Source: Bathynomus jamesi
Taxonomy: Eukaryota; Arthropoda; Malacostraca; Isopoda; Cirolanidae
Reading direction: 5' to 3'
Assembly: GCA_023014485.1 (NCBI GenBank)
Contig: JAJOZX010000088.1
Span: 365,001-429,000, forward strand
Length of the DNA: 64,000 bases
The notes under the pieces were generated by a model that did no database searches, was not told the origin of the DNA, and saw only the letters and a program-made list of their open reading frames with translations. Below, piece by piece: positions 18,014 to 31,700 of the stretch; position 1 is the stretch's first letter; the number at the start of each line of letters is the position of its first letter. Both the position numbers and the translations under genes were made by a program.

Positions 18014-19104
18014 CAGCTTTTTCCTTATACTTCTGTTTACGTATATAGCGAATTAGTTAGTTTTTATTTCATATATGAAAACAAGATTTCCATGTCTACT
18101 TTGGTACTCAATTTCATGTCTCTTTTCCATTCTTGCCTTGGCATTCAGTGCCTTATATCCATTCCTCTGTTTTATACAACAAAAGTGCTGCTCAAAGCCC
18201 TTTTAATTACATTTTAAGGACTCTGATTCCCGTTCCTTCTTTCTTCCCATTTATATTTAAGTTTTAAGCTCGTTCATATAAACTTCAATTTATACTAGGA
18301 GTGGAGAACCTGACGCTCGCGGGTGGCAGGTTTCAATTGCCTGCGGGTAGTCTGATTATTTAAAGTCATACAGTATTTACGTCTTAATTATGTCTCAAAC
18401 TATTTTCAAAGCTGCAATTTGCCCGCCATGTAGGTGGACAGGTGGCGTAAGCCGTAATAGATGTAATAGCCAAGACGTGTAAATGTGTTCGACTATTTTT
18501 TTCATTTCTTTGTTTCCGCACAGCGAAACATTTGTTTACCTTCATAACAATAAGGAAAGACGTTTATTACATTAAATACATTTAATTATTATTAGTCAGA
18601 CAAATAGATGGTAAAATATATAGCTTAATTTGGGTTATAAATAATCCAGATACATATATGTTTGTTGTTCCTTATTTTTTCCAGCCAATCACATTCGATC
18701 TTACGTATTACGTCATTTATTCATAAATGTTACTACATGTTTACAGCCATAATTAAATACGTTTCAGGAATTTTGACCGCCGATGTATAAATTCATAGTA
18801 AATCATTCTTCTTGTTGTTTGTATTCACTCTTTAGCCATTGTTTAGTGGTTGAAAAGGTCGCGGGGATTTGTTTGTGGTTTATCTATCTCGTGAATATTT
18901 CCTACGACCTTATGAATTGTCCCATTTCCAAAGCCGAGAGTTTGAACTATTGCCCCTCACTTTTACCACAGACACTCAACTACGGATAAGTGGTAATGCA
19001 TTACGAGCTCCAACTGTACAAGCATTTTTTATAATCTACAAAATTTTCGAAGCATTCCGTTCCTTATCTGAATATGAACTTTTCATATGAAGTCGGTTGG
19101 TTCA
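17711..19104. other. AT-rich interval, no recognised gene
   Basis: Holds a TG microsatellite (17982-18011). Near 18298 the phrase GGAGTGGAGAACCTGACGC resembles the ends of some hAT MITEs, but I could not find a matching right end. Confidence 0.5.
17982..18011. repeat. (TG)n microsatellite
   Basis: Uninterrupted TG dinucleotides. Confidence 0.95.
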
Positions 19105-20501
19105 CTGGTCAAAAAAAGAAACGCAATTAGCTTGCATATGGTGTAAAATTTAAGTTGTTAGTAGTATTATCACAGTTTCAAGATTATGGTTAAATGTTTG
19201 TTCAAATCTTTTAAAGCCACTTAGTGCATGTTTTTAAACCTGACTAATCCCGGCTAAGACGCCATTTTGTTACAAACAATAAACAGAGATTAAATTGAAT
19301 GTATTCTTTATGAAGGCATGCATTTTTTCTTTGAATTCACAGAATACACACTGCCCGTTGAGAAAACCAAACTTTTTCCCGCGATTGAGGCATGCCACGA
19401 CTCTCAGAGGTCAACAGAGGTCGTGCCTTGGGCATGTTGGATGCAGGCTTGTCTGCTGTCCAAGTTGCACAACGAATGCATGTGCATCCCAGCACAATCT
19501 CTAGGCTTGTTAGACGGTACAATGCCACAGGAAGTGTTCAGGACCTGCCAAGACGTGGGCGACCTCGTGTGAAGACCCCACGCCAGGATCGCCACATTGT
19601 ACTGCAACACCTGCGTCATCGGCAGCGGAATGCTCGTCAGACAGCCAGAGAGACACCTGGTATCCACAACAACAGAATTAGTGACCAGACCGTCAGAAAC
19701 CGACTCCGTAATGCAGGACTCCGATCCCGCAGGCCTTACAGAGGTCCTTTTCTCACTGATGCAAGAAGGCAACGACGCCTGCAATGGGCCTATCAGCACC
19801 GTGACTGGACACAAAGAATGTGGAACCAAGTCCTCTTTTCTGACGAGTCTCGCTTCAGACTGTCCAATTCTGATGGCCGTGTCAGGGTATACAGACGACC
19901 AGGGGAGCGATACTCAGATGCTGCAGTAGTGGAGCATGACAGATGGGGAGGACCAAGTGTCATGGTTTGGGTAGGAATTGCCTTTGCTTCAAGAACTGAG
20001 CTGGTGGTTGTTGATGGCGCTCTGACTGCCCAGCGCTACAGGGATGAGATTCTTCACCCACATGTTCTTCCATTCATGAGGCAACATCCAGAATTGGTGC
20101 TCCTGCAACAGGACAATGCCAGACCTCATGCAGCCAGGATAGTGCAGGCGTACCTGCAGGGACAACAGGTGCAGACCTTACCATGGCCAGCCTTCAGCCC
20201 AGACATGTCACCGATAGAGCACGCATGGGATGAACTTGAACGGCGAGTTCGCAGACGTCAGCATCAGCCGCAGAACATCAGGGAACTGACCAATGCAATT
20301 ATTGAAGAGTGGAGGGCCATCCCTGTTGCTTTTCTGCAGAGACTGTTGAGGTCGATGAGGGCCAGACTCCAAGCCTGCATTGTGGCTAGGGGTGGCCATA
20401 CGCGTTATTGACTGTTTGTTATGTTAAAGAATCATTTACTATATACTGAGTCCTCATGTTTATTAATAAATCTCAAAAATTGCGTTTCTTTTTTTGACCA
20501 G
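19105..20501 (+). mobile_element. Tc1-like transposon, complete
   Basis: TIRs CTGGTCAAAAAAAGAAACG at 19105 and its inverse ending at 20501. TA follows on the right (20502-20503). On the left the pair is CA, one change from the expected TA. 1.4 kb with an open transposase. Confidence 0.9.
19392..20411 (+). CDS. Tc1-like DD34E transposase, intact, 339 aa
   Basis: Excises and reinserts its element at TA dinucleotides. Residues 1-50 form a first helix-turn-helix (GLSAVQVAQRMHVHPST). A GRPRVKTPR hook-like linker is followed by a second helix-turn-helix to about 110. The catalytic core has D151 (FSDESRF), D241 (QQDNARPH) and E276 (SPIEHAWDEL), with 34 residues between the last two. The length is normal for Tc1 and there is no stop or frameshift. 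The start ATG at 19392 opens with MPRLSEVNRGRALGML, typical of the family. Together with well-preserved TIRs this suggests recent activity. Confidence 0.95.
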   Translation: MPRLSEVNRGRALGMLDAGLSAVQVAQRMHVHPSTISRLVRRYNATGSVQDLPRRGRPRVKTPRQDRHIVLQHLRHRQRNARQTARETPGIHNNRISDQTVRNRLRNAGLRSRRPYRGPFLTDARRQRRLQWAYQHRDWTQRMWNQVLFSDESRFRLSNSDGRVRVYRRPGERYSDAAVVEHDRWGGPSVMVWVGIAFASRTELVVVDGALTAQRYRDEILHPHVLPFMRQHPELVLLQQDNARPHAARIVQAYLQGQQVQTLPWPAFSPDMSPIEHAWDELERRVRRRQHQPQNIRELTNAIIEEWRAIPVAFLQRLLRSMRARLQACIVARGGHTRY

Positions 20502-20512
20502 TATATATATAT

Positions 20513-21640
20513 CGGGTGGACGAAAAAAACATGGACACTTTTGTTTTTCCTAAAAATTTCAAACTAGTCAAGCTAATACATCCAAATTAGTACAAGATGT
20601 AGCCAATAGTATAATTATCATGTGCTAAAAATTTCAATGGAACTCATATAAAACTTACCCTATTGAAATCGATGTTGTATTGGACCCCCATTTTCTTGAA
20701 TTACGGTCAGTACTCTCCTTTTCCACTGATCTATGGATGACTTGATTTTGTCTTAGGACACCATAGGCCAAACAACCTCAATTCTTTGTCTTAGTGCTTC
20801 CAGGTTTGAAAATGGTTCCCTGCGACCATGGTGCACTTCAGCTCATTCCACACGAAGTAATCCAGAGGATTTAAGTCAGGATAATTTGGTGACCATTCTT
20901 CAGTTTTTATGAATTCAGGAATGTTCGCCTTCAAAAATTCTTGGGTTGCCTTGGCTGAATGAGATGGTGCATTGTCTTGAACAAAAATAAAATCTTCGTT
21001 CGGGTACAAGTCTTGGCATTCCGGTAAAAGTTCTCCGAGGTGTTAAATGTAATTTTGCGAGTTCATTTTTGTTTTCTGTGGATCAGTAAAGAATAATTTG
21101 GTTTTTCCATTGTAAGAAACACCACAAGATACCATTGATTTCGTGGAAAATCGTGAAATTGGATAATAAAGACGATCTGGCGGGATTTCCGATTTTGAAG
21201 TTAATGCATTGACTCTGTTGTTTTGTCGATTTGATGATACAGTTAATGTAAAGTCGGACTCATCTTGAAAAAACATGCGTTTAATGTCTGCTAAATTAAA
21301 TTTCCTGTACAAAGAATTACACCTTTCTAACCGTTTTCCCATGGCTTCTTTTGTTATTCTGGGGGCACTGAATCTTTTAAAAGATCTGATTCTTTTACTT
21401 TTCATTATGTTTTGGACACTGTTGCGCGAAATATTTAAATTACTGGCCATTTTTCTCTGCGAAAGATGAGTACCAGGATTATTTTCCTGCGACAATGTAT
21501 GCTCTTCGACGTACCTTTCGTTTTCTCGAGTCCGAGAAGTACACGGACGACCGCTGCCATGTTTTCTGTCAGTTGACCCTGATTGTCTAAAAAATAAGAA
21601 AAAACATTCCATCAGCCAACACTTCTTAAAGAAACTGACA
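20513..21640 (-). mobile_element. DD37D (maT-like) mariner, truncated
   Basis: One terminus is visible (CGGGTGGACGAAAAAAACA at 20513 on the plus strand). No matching end was found on the gene's 5' side, where similarity fades near 21620-21640. Confidence 0.7.
20791..21612 (-). pseudogene. DD37D mariner-type transposase, N-terminus missing, frameshifted
   Basis: Two frames (21612-21043 and 21009-20791). The upstream part reads GSGRPCTSRTRENERYVEEH, then a second helix-turn-helix (NISRNSVQNIMKS), then FQDESDF. The downstream part has VQDNAPSH and NYPDLNPLDYFVWNEL. There are 37 residues between the last two aspartates, as in the maT group. The first helix-turn-helix is absent. Just upstream of the visible coding part the minus strand reads TTCTTATTTTTTAG before ACAATCAGG, which looks like a splice acceptor. 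An intron would be unusual for this group, so simple truncation is the safer reading. Confidence 0.85.
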
Positions 21641-21690
21641 CTGCTAGCCTACCAATTCGCCATGTGGCCATTTATCATTGTCTTAGGTGC

Positions 21691-21827
21691 GGCTTCATAT
21701 GTGATAGGTATCTTTATTGGGGATCCCAACCCCTCCCTCCTTGGTCAAATCCTGGATACACTAATATATATATATACATATACATATACACACACACACA
21801 CACACACACAGTATATATATATAATAT

Positions 21828-21876
<49 letters not shown>

Positions 21877-21949
21877 TAGTGTATCCAGGATTTGACCAAG
21901 GAGGGAGGGGTTGGGATCCCCAATAAAGATACCTATCACATATGAAGCC
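21691..21949. repeat. Palindrome with ~80-bp arms and CA/TG loop
   Basis: Arms start GGCTTCATATGTGATAGG (21691) and end with its inverse at 21949. They also share GGGATCCCAACCCCTCC and CAAATCCTGGATACAC. The loop is (TA)(CA)n...(TG)n(TA). Confidence 0.95.
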
Positions 21950-22013
21950 TTCTTGGAAGAAGTGGCTAATCAACAAAAGTAATAAATTGCAGTAAAACGC
22001 AAATTATACCAAT

Positions 22014-22072
22014 TTGTGTGTGTGTGTGTGTGTGCGCGCGCGCGCGTGTTATGCATGTATGTATGTATGTAT
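22014..22072. repeat. (TG)n(CG)n(TATG)n microsatellite
   Basis: TG run, then CG run, then four ATGT units. Confidence 0.9.
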
Positions 22073-22329
22073 ACGTTCTGTAACTATCATGTACGTTGTT
22101 AGTAATAAATCAGCCATTTCTGGATAAGAAGCGTTTGAAATTATAATTACTCTCAGTTTGTCTTCTTAATTCATTTTTAATCTTTCTAAGATACGAGTTC
22201 GGAGCCAATAAATTCTTGCCGGCACACACTGCCAACAAACTTTTACACCCAGAGCGGAAAAATACGTCTTTTATATATTCTTAATGAGCATTTTAAAGAA
22301 ATGTCTTAGAGAGAAAGATATATACCATA

Positions 22330-24106
22330 TGTCCCACAAAAAAGTACACCCAACTTTAGATTGTACTAACTCCTCCAAAAATTGAGATATTTTGGATCTG
22401 TTTGTTTGATTTAATATAGCAAATTATTCTTTGTTAACGTTTAAATTTATTCATGTTTAAACGATTTAGTGTTTAAGCATCTGCTTTTAACTGAAGGGTA
22501 CAGCAAAATGGGTTGCGCGGAATGATCATTTCTCCCAGCCGGATAGCTCCTCTTGCTTTAACCAATGTGCTACTTCTTACGTCGAAGGATATTGCAAATA
22601 TTTTTTTTTAAATAATTCGAACTTTTGTATCTAAGATACGAGTCATACATATAAATGAAGAATCTGAATTACTAAACTTATAAATAACTTTGAAACCCTT
22701 ATCATGCAGTTTACACGAAGGCAGCGCGTTCTCATGGTCACAACTTATCTGCAAACTAAAAGCTTAAAACAAGTTCAGAATACCTTCGAACTGCAATTTC
22801 CCGATAGAGCTTCTCCAACTAAACATACAATTTTGAAGAATGTTCGGAAATACAAAGAAGAAGGAACGGTCCTCAATTTGAACAAAGGACGTTCAGGCCA
22901 TCCGAAGACGGCAAGAACAGACGAGAACATTCAGCATGTTTGGCATTTATTAGAGAGACATCCAAAAGTGTCCACCAGACGAAATGGTACAGAACTCTCA
23001 CGCATGTCATTTCATCGAATAGTTCGTGAGGATTTGAATTTGTACCCATACAGAATGGAAATTCGACACCAACTCATTGAAGGAGATCTACCTCGCCGCC
23101 TAAGATTTGCCCAGTGGTTTCTTGGAAAACCAAAAAGATTCACGGAACAGTTAGTGGTTGGAGATGAGGCGGCCTTTTTTATGAATGGTCTAGTGAACAG
23201 ACAAATCTGCCGTCAGTATGCACCAAAAAATCATCCACCTGACAATCATATCTACGAAAAGAATAACTCTAGACAAAAACTGTCTCTCTGGGTAGGACTG
23301 TGCGGTAATGGAGCGTTAATTGGCCCGGTCTTTTACGATGGTAATCTAAATGGTGAAGCTTACCTAGAAATGATAGACCGAGAAATCCTTCCACAAATAC
23401 GTAGTATTACTTATGGAAACCGATTTAATCGTATTTGGTGGGTGCAAGACGGAGCCCCTGCTCACAGGAGAGTTATTGTGAAGGAACGCTTGCAGGAAGT
23501 CTTCCACCAAAGAGTAATTGCTACAGGCCATGACATTGAATGGCCTCCAAGAAGCCCTGACTTGACCCCGTGTGATTACTTTTTATGGGGTCATTTGAAA
23601 AATAGAGTATTTGCATCACAACCTATCAATTTAGATGATTTGAGGACTCGCATCACAGTTGAAATCAACTTGTTAAAAGACAATCCAGATCTTATCAAAA
23701 GAGTGATGGGGAAGATGAGAGCTCGACTCCAGATTTGTATCGATAGGAATGGCGGTCATGTTGAAAGAAAACGAAACTAAGCATAACTTTTGCAATAAGG
23801 AATAAAGAAAAATCTGCTTTGTATCTTATTAAAATTATGTTAAAGTATCTATTATTATGTATTTGTCTTTTCATTACATCGATAGCACACACATTATTTT
23901 TTCACTGACCAATTTTGCGCAATCCATTCTGTTGTACCCTTCAGTTAAAAGCAGATGCTTAAACACTAAATCGTTTAAACATGAATAAATTTGAACGTTA
24001 ACAAAGAATAATTTGCTATATTAAATCAAACAAACAGATCCAAAATATTTCAATTTTTGGAGGAGTTAGTACAATCTAAAGTTGGGTGTACTTTTTTTGT
24101 GGGACA
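22330..24106 (+). mobile_element. DD41D mariner-type transposon, complete
   Basis: TIRs of about 190 bp (22330-22519 and 23917-24106) starting TGTCCCACAAAAAAGTACAC, flanked by TA at 22328-22329 and 24107-24108. Internal TIR motifs include AAGCAGATGCTTAAACAC and its inverse. The gene is open. Confidence 0.9.
22704..23780 (+). CDS. DD41D Tc1/mariner-superfamily transposase, intact, 358 aa
   Basis: DNA cut-and-paste enzyme of the group with 41 residues between the second and third catalytic acids (as in rosa-like elements). The N-terminal helix-turn-helix (FTRRQRVLMVTTYLQT to about 60) is followed by a KGRSGHPKTART linker and a second binding motif (RRNGTELSRMSFHRIV). The catalytic acids are D154 (VVGDEAAFF), D249 (VQDGAPAH) and D291 (SPDLTPCDYFLWG). 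The C-terminus has ARLQICIDRNGGHVE, usual for the group. No frameshift or stop. Three decayed relatives with different TIRs occur at 32639, 35807 and 41532. Confidence 0.92.
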   Translation: MQFTRRQRVLMVTTYLQTKSLKQVQNTFELQFPDRASPTKHTILKNVRKYKEEGTVLNLNKGRSGHPKTARTDENIQHVWHLLERHPKVSTRRNGTELSRMSFHRIVREDLNLYPYRMEIRHQLIEGDLPRRLRFAQWFLGKPKRFTEQLVVGDEAAFFMNGLVNRQICRQYAPKNHPPDNHIYEKNNSRQKLSLWVGLCGNGALIGPVFYDGNLNGEAYLEMIDREILPQIRSITYGNRFNRIWWVQDGAPAHRRVIVKERLQEVFHQRVIATGHDIEWPPRSPDLTPCDYFLWGHLKNRVFASQPINLDDLRTRITVEINLLKDNPDLIKRVMGKMRARLQICIDRNGGHVERKRN

Positions 24107-24122
24107 TACAGTATAATTTAAT

Positions 24123-25962
<1,840 letters not shown>

Positions 25963-26472
25963 ATTATATATATATATATATATCCCTTTGCTTTGTCCGG
26001 AGCTATAGGGCGCGTCCCTCTGTGGCGAATGTGGGAATACACCTTTCTTCGGTGTAAGGGCTTTCTCTGCCCTCGTGGACTTGGGCCCGTTTGGGGACCA
26101 CCGCGGCTGATCTCCTGCTTCTTTTTCTTTCTTTCTCCTTTAACCCATTCTTTCTGGCTTCTCCCTGTTTTTTTTTGGCGTTGTTCTTTGGACCTTGATT
26201 TTGACCCTTTCCTTGGCACTTGGTGTGGGAGGTGGTTGCCCTGCCCTGTCACCCTTGTCGCTTTCCAACCAAACCCAAACCTGTCCCTGCCACTTTTCAC
26301 CGCGCGTTGGATGAGAGTGACCGCCTTTCAGGCACAGGGACTGGGTGCGGGTGTATCTCCCCTGCGTGACATCCATCGGCGGTGGAACCAAGTGTGCCAC
26401 ACTTCGCCTTTCCTTGTTGGAGTCGGTGTGGCTGGATGCGCGCGGGGGATGAAGTTCTTTTTTGTTTAGCTA

Positions 26473-28130
26473 TGGACACTTCTCCCCCCCGGCTTACGAC
26501 TACTGCTTCTCATTCCCGGACTACCTTCTCTCAACACTCGGGTGGTGGGCAACCAGGCCCTCGAGTCCTTTACCACTGGAAGACCGCAACCTAATGGGGT
26601 TGACCCCCCTGTGGAAGCGGAACGCTTGCACTCTCCTTTTCCGTTGCCGACCCCAGTCCGTCCCTCGACTACGCCCTTGGACCTACACTCTCTAGAGCAG
26701 GGGCCTCGCCCCAGCCCACTTCAGCCACCTTCGGGCAAGTCAAGTTCCACCGAGGACTTGCCCCCACAACCCGGCTTCTTGCTCTCCCCATATGCCCCCC
26801 TCACCCGCCGTCAGCCCACCTCCCCGCGGAGAGAGCCTCGCGGCGGACGGGGGAGCCGGCATTCACGGCCGTCCTACCGACCGTTGAATATTCCAGTACA
26901 TTTCGACTCTACAGCCTCCCTCTCCCTTCCAAGTATCCACAAATTCCTGGTGATTCGGCCTACATCTGGGTCCCTCCCGAACAACTCTGAACGGACGTTC
27001 CAGGCGATCCGAACCCACAGCAACTCCAGCCGCTATGACGTACGCCCACAGAGGGATGGCTCCCTCCTCGTAAAATCACGCTCAGCCGCAGAGACGAAAG
27101 CCCTACTCTCCATCACTGAGGTCCTTGGATGCTCGGTGTCCGTTTCCCCACACCCTCGCCTGAACCAGAGTCAGGGCACTATTTACGCCACCCGCCTACT
27201 GTCGGTCGCAGTGAACGAGCTCCTGGAGGATCTCGCACCCCAAGGAGTTACTAAGATCTATCGTTTCACATCCCGACAGGGAGGCACCCCCTCCCCCACC
27301 CCACGTCTGCTCCTTACTTTTAACTCACTAATCCCCCCTGGCCGTATTGTATGGGGTATGGGAGACCGCGCCTCATGCGAGTTTTCTATCCGCCCATACG
27401 TCCCAGACCCGACCCGTTGCTTCAAATGCAATAAATTCGGACACGTCAGCTCCGCTTGTCGACAGCCGCATCCATTATGTGTTCACTGTGGACGACTCGC
27501 CACCCTGACAGGTGCCCCAACACACCCAAATGCTCGAACTGTGAAGGCGCACATCCCTCTTCATCCCGAGAATGCCTTTTCTTCAGGTTCGAGAAGGAGG
27601 TCCGAGGCCTACAGGTGACGGACTTCCTTAGCCCCCGTGAGGCACGCGACAGGGTGCGGAGTCGGGAGGTGAGGCCGGGGGTGTCCTATGCCGCTGCTCT
27701 CGGCTCTATCATCTCGGCACGCCGCCCTGGCCTGCCGCCGAAACCCCCCCCAGCCACTGCTTCCTGTTCCCCACATAGCAAATCCTCGCAGGACCCGACG
27801 GTCCCCTGTCCCCCCACCGTTCCTCTTCTTCCCGCACCTCACCTGCCACGAATCCCCCAGGAGTCTGGGACCAGGGTTTCCAGGTCCCAGCCACCTCAAA
27901 CCCTGCCTTCCCAGTACTCCCTGTACACGCCCGAACCTGCCGCCCGGAGCAAGCCGTCGAGGCGGAGACGCCGGAGCGTGTCACCAGACCCTCCGGCCTC
28001 CCAACGTCTCTCTCCCTCTTCCCCTAAGACCAAGAAGACGGCTCGGACCCTTACACACCGCCCACCACGCCCACTATGTCCATCTCTCCCCATCGTAGAA
28101 GTCCCACCGTTCTACCCCCACAGACTCTGA
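26473..28130 (+). pseudogene. LINE ORF1 (gag-like nucleic-acid-binding protein), frameshifted
   Basis: Likely start MDTSPPRLTTTASHS at 26473, moving to the frame open from 26542 to 27618. It is proline- and arginine-rich, followed by an RRM-like stretch (FLVIRPTSG ... LLSVAVNELLEDL). The first zinc knuckle is CFKCNKFGHVSSAC, and the second begins CVHCG. A frameshift near 27490 then moves the rest (RHPDRCPNTPKCSNCEGAH) into the frame open to 28130. ORF1 proteins of this type coat the element RNA. A further proline-rich frame (28076-28654) may be ORF1 tail or spacer. At least two frameshifts make it non-functional as read. Confidence 0.8.
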
Positions 28131-28768
28131 CAATAGTGGCCGAAATCCACGACCCGCCCTGTACGACGAGACCCAGCCCAGTGGATCCAGTGGATGCGGC
28201 TCTGGCGCAGCTGCACGGTGTGACCGAGGGAAGCTCGGCTGCGCCCACGCCCATGAGTCCTGGATCTGCCCTTGCCTCCTGGTGCCATTTTCTCCACCCC
28301 TCCACGAGACCACTCTGGTTCACCTCCTTCCACCCCCATCGTACCTACCCCCCAACATCCCCGCCCCCCCTTATCAGCTACCCTGAGTACGCCCTCCCAC
28401 CCGCCCGGTCTTTTTGGTACCCCCTGTCACCACCTAGGGTCCGCCGTGAGACCCCGGACAGGCGGGGTAGCGCCCCTTTTGGGGTTAACGTGCCCCCCCC
28501 TGGCCCGACCATAGAAGCCCGACAAGGCACTTCGACCCGCTCAGCCCACGATGTTCCTCTGCCTGCCGTGATCCACGCCTCCGGTCTCGCTCGGCCGACT
28601 CGACCCCGCAACCTCCGCAGGGTTCGACAGGCCGACCGATTCCTTCCCTGGTGAACGGTAGATAGCCAGCCATGCTCCCGACCCAGCCTTCAGTTTCGCG
28701 AACTCCAGATCCCTTCACACTCCAACCTCCTAGCGCCTACACCTTTACCCATCCCCCTTCATCAACTA
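28131..28768 (+). other. Spacer between LINE ORF1 and ORF2
   Basis: C-rich sequence with a 192-residue open frame (28076-28654) rich in P, S and R and without a recognisable domain. It could be the end of ORF1 in another frame. Confidence 0.5.
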
Positions 28769-31700
28769 ATGGATCCCCCGAAAACCACGATAGTCCACTG
28801 GAACTGTCGAGGAATCTTTGCAAACTATGAAGGCCTTAACTCCTTGATTGCCACTTCCCGTCCGGTGTGTGTCTGTCTCCAGGAGCTAATCCTGGGGACC
28901 AGGTCCATGCCCTGCCCCACTGGTTATTTCTGCGTCGCCACCCCGCCTCCTACCTGCACTCGAAGGGGAGCTGCCATCCTCGTCCACCACGCAGTCCCCT
29001 TCTACAATCTCTCCATCCGGTCCCCGCTACAGGTGACTGCCGTCCGGCTCTCCCTGGATAGACAGTACACCATTTGTTCAATCTACCTTCCCCCCCACGC
29101 TCAAGTCTCCCGCGACGACCTGGTGGAAGTCGTGGAACAACTCCCCAGGCCCTTCCTACTACTGGGCGATTTCAATAGTCGTCACCCCTTGTGGGGCGAC
29201 ACACACACCACCTATATGGCCCCAACCCTGATATCCGTCATGACCGAGCTCTCCTTCGAGTGCCTCAACGATGGCTCTCCTACATTCTACCATGCCACCA
29301 CCTGCACTCCATCCTGTATAGACCTGTCCCTCGTATCAACTGATGCCCTCCTAGACTTCACGTGGCAAGTCCTCCGAGAGGACTATGGCAGTGACCATCT
29401 CCCCATTCTACTCACCCTCAATCGACCCGACCAGACCGTACGGGTACCGGTAAGGTGGGTTACCACCAACGCGAATTGGGCCCGCTTCCGCGACAACACA
29501 TATACCACCCTTACAACTGCCCACTTCCCATCCATCGACGAGTGCGTCGCATACTTCGAGTCCGTCGTTCTAACGGCCGCAAGCACAAGCGTACCACAAT
29601 CCTCCGCCTACCCCCGCGCCCGACGGGTTCCTTGGTGGACCCCGGAGTGCGCGGAGGCCGTGCGCGCCAAGAAGAAGGCAACTCGGCGCTTTTACCGGAC
29701 GCGACTCCCCATCCATCGCACGGAGATGCAGCGGGTCAGGGCCATCGCCCGCCGCACAATGAAGACAGCGCGCCGAGCCTCTTGGCGTGCCTTTGTGTCC
29801 GGCATTACCGCCAACACACCTTCGGCTACCATCTGGAAGAAGGTGCGGGGCGTCGAGAGGCGACATGTCCCCTCCCGACCCCCGGTCCTCCGGACAAACG
29901 ACGGACTCCTATGTGAGCCCAAGTCGGTGGCAGACCACCTTGCTTCTACCTTCGCCGCCGTTTCTTCCTCTGCAGCCAATCCCGTACCCGCCCCTGACGA
30001 TAGCCCCTCCCCACCGTCCATAGACAGCACCTACAACCGATTGTTTACCATGCGTGAACTACAGACGGCACTGGCCTCTCGACGATCCCCTTGTCCCGGC
30101 CCGGACGGTATTCCGTACGGCATGATCCAACACCTCCACTCTACCTTACAAATTTTCCTGCTAGACTATACAATCGCATATGGATAGAGGGTGCCTTCCC
30201 CTTTAGGTGGAAGGAGGCCCACGTCATCCCTATCCCCAAGCCCGGCAAAGATTCCCTGGACCCCACAAACTACAGACCAATCGCCCTGACATGTTGTGCC
30301 TGCAAGATCCTCGAAAAAATGGTCGCTACGCGATTATCGTTCGTCCTTGAACGTACCAATTCCTTCCCGTCTACCCAGTCCGGCTTCAGACAATTCCGCT
30401 CCACCACTGATCCCCTCCTGCTTCTCAGCCGAGACATACAGGATGCCTTCGACAATAGACAGTTCGTACTGTCAGTTTTCTTCGACATCCAGAAGGCCTA
30501 TGACACCACCCGTCGAGCAATGATCCTCGGTCAGCTCCGACATCTGGCCTTGTCGGAGCCATGCCTACCTTCATCAGGGGCTTCCTTACTTCTCGGACCT
30601 TTAAAGTCCGGGTGGGCTCAGTCCTCTCTGACACCTTTGTGCAGGAGGACGGGGTCCCGCAGGGAAGCATCCTCAGTGTTCTCTGCTTCTCTGTCGTGAT
30701 GAACACGGTCTCACAATGCCTTCCACCCACAATCCGCTCTTCCATCTACGCGGATGACCTTGCAATCTACTTCGCAGGGCGAGAACCGTCTGTCGTTCAA
30801 CGGCAAATGCAGCTCGCCATCTACCGGGTGGAAAGGTGGGCGACGTCGGTGGGTTTCCGCCTCTCCATCCCTAAGTCCAAGTGTATGGTCTTCAGTAGAA
30901 GAAGACCCACAACCCTTCCTCTACCCTCTGTTACACTATACGGCAGTCCTCTTGAGGTGGTACCCTCCACGCGTTTTCTGGGCATGACCCTGGAACGACG
31001 GCTCAATTGGGTCCCCCATCTCAAGCACCTAAAGCAATCCCTTCGACGCCCCCTCGCTCTCCTGGATCACCTCTCTCACACCACATGGGGTGCAGATCGA
31101 CGCTCTCTTCTTCGCCTTTATATTTCCATAGTACAGTCGAAGCTGGACTATGGTAGCGCAGTTTATGGTTCAGCCTCCAACGCCCGCCTCCGTATCCTGG
31201 ACCCGGTACTTAATAGAGCCCTCCGCCTCGCCACCGATGCTTTCCGCTCCTCCCCAGCCTCCAGCCTCCATGTGGAATGTGATCATCTCCCTCTCGCCCT
31301 CCGACGGGGTCTAATCCTCATGCGGACATACCTCCGTGCACAGAGGCTACCTTCTTCGCTTCTGGGCACGGCGGTTTTAGAACTACCACCTCAGGGACGG
31401 AGCTGGCACTTCACTGAAGCGGTCCGCTCTTTCCTTGATCTTTTCAACATGCCCGCCCCCTCAGTTATCCCCATTTCATTCAGCATCTACCCCCCCTGGA
31501 TCCTAACCCCTATCAAGTTCTGCAAAGATCTGTGTTCCCTACCGAAGACTACCACGAGCGCCATGATATACAGGTCACTTTTCCGCGAACACGCAACCCA
31601 ACACCCGGACGCAATCGCCATTTACACGGATGGTTCCCGCTCGGAAGCTGGTGTGGCCTCCTCAGCGGTGATTCTGTCCCAGCCGCTCTCCCGGAGCGTC

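Noticed and set aside
18783..19090. Small overlapping plus-strand ORFs
   Set aside because: AT-rich, no conserved motif, no splice or homology support.
27609..28323. Several minus-strand frames opposite LINE ORF1
   Set aside because: GC-rich antisense frames with glycine and arginine runs and no domain; shadows of the coding strand.
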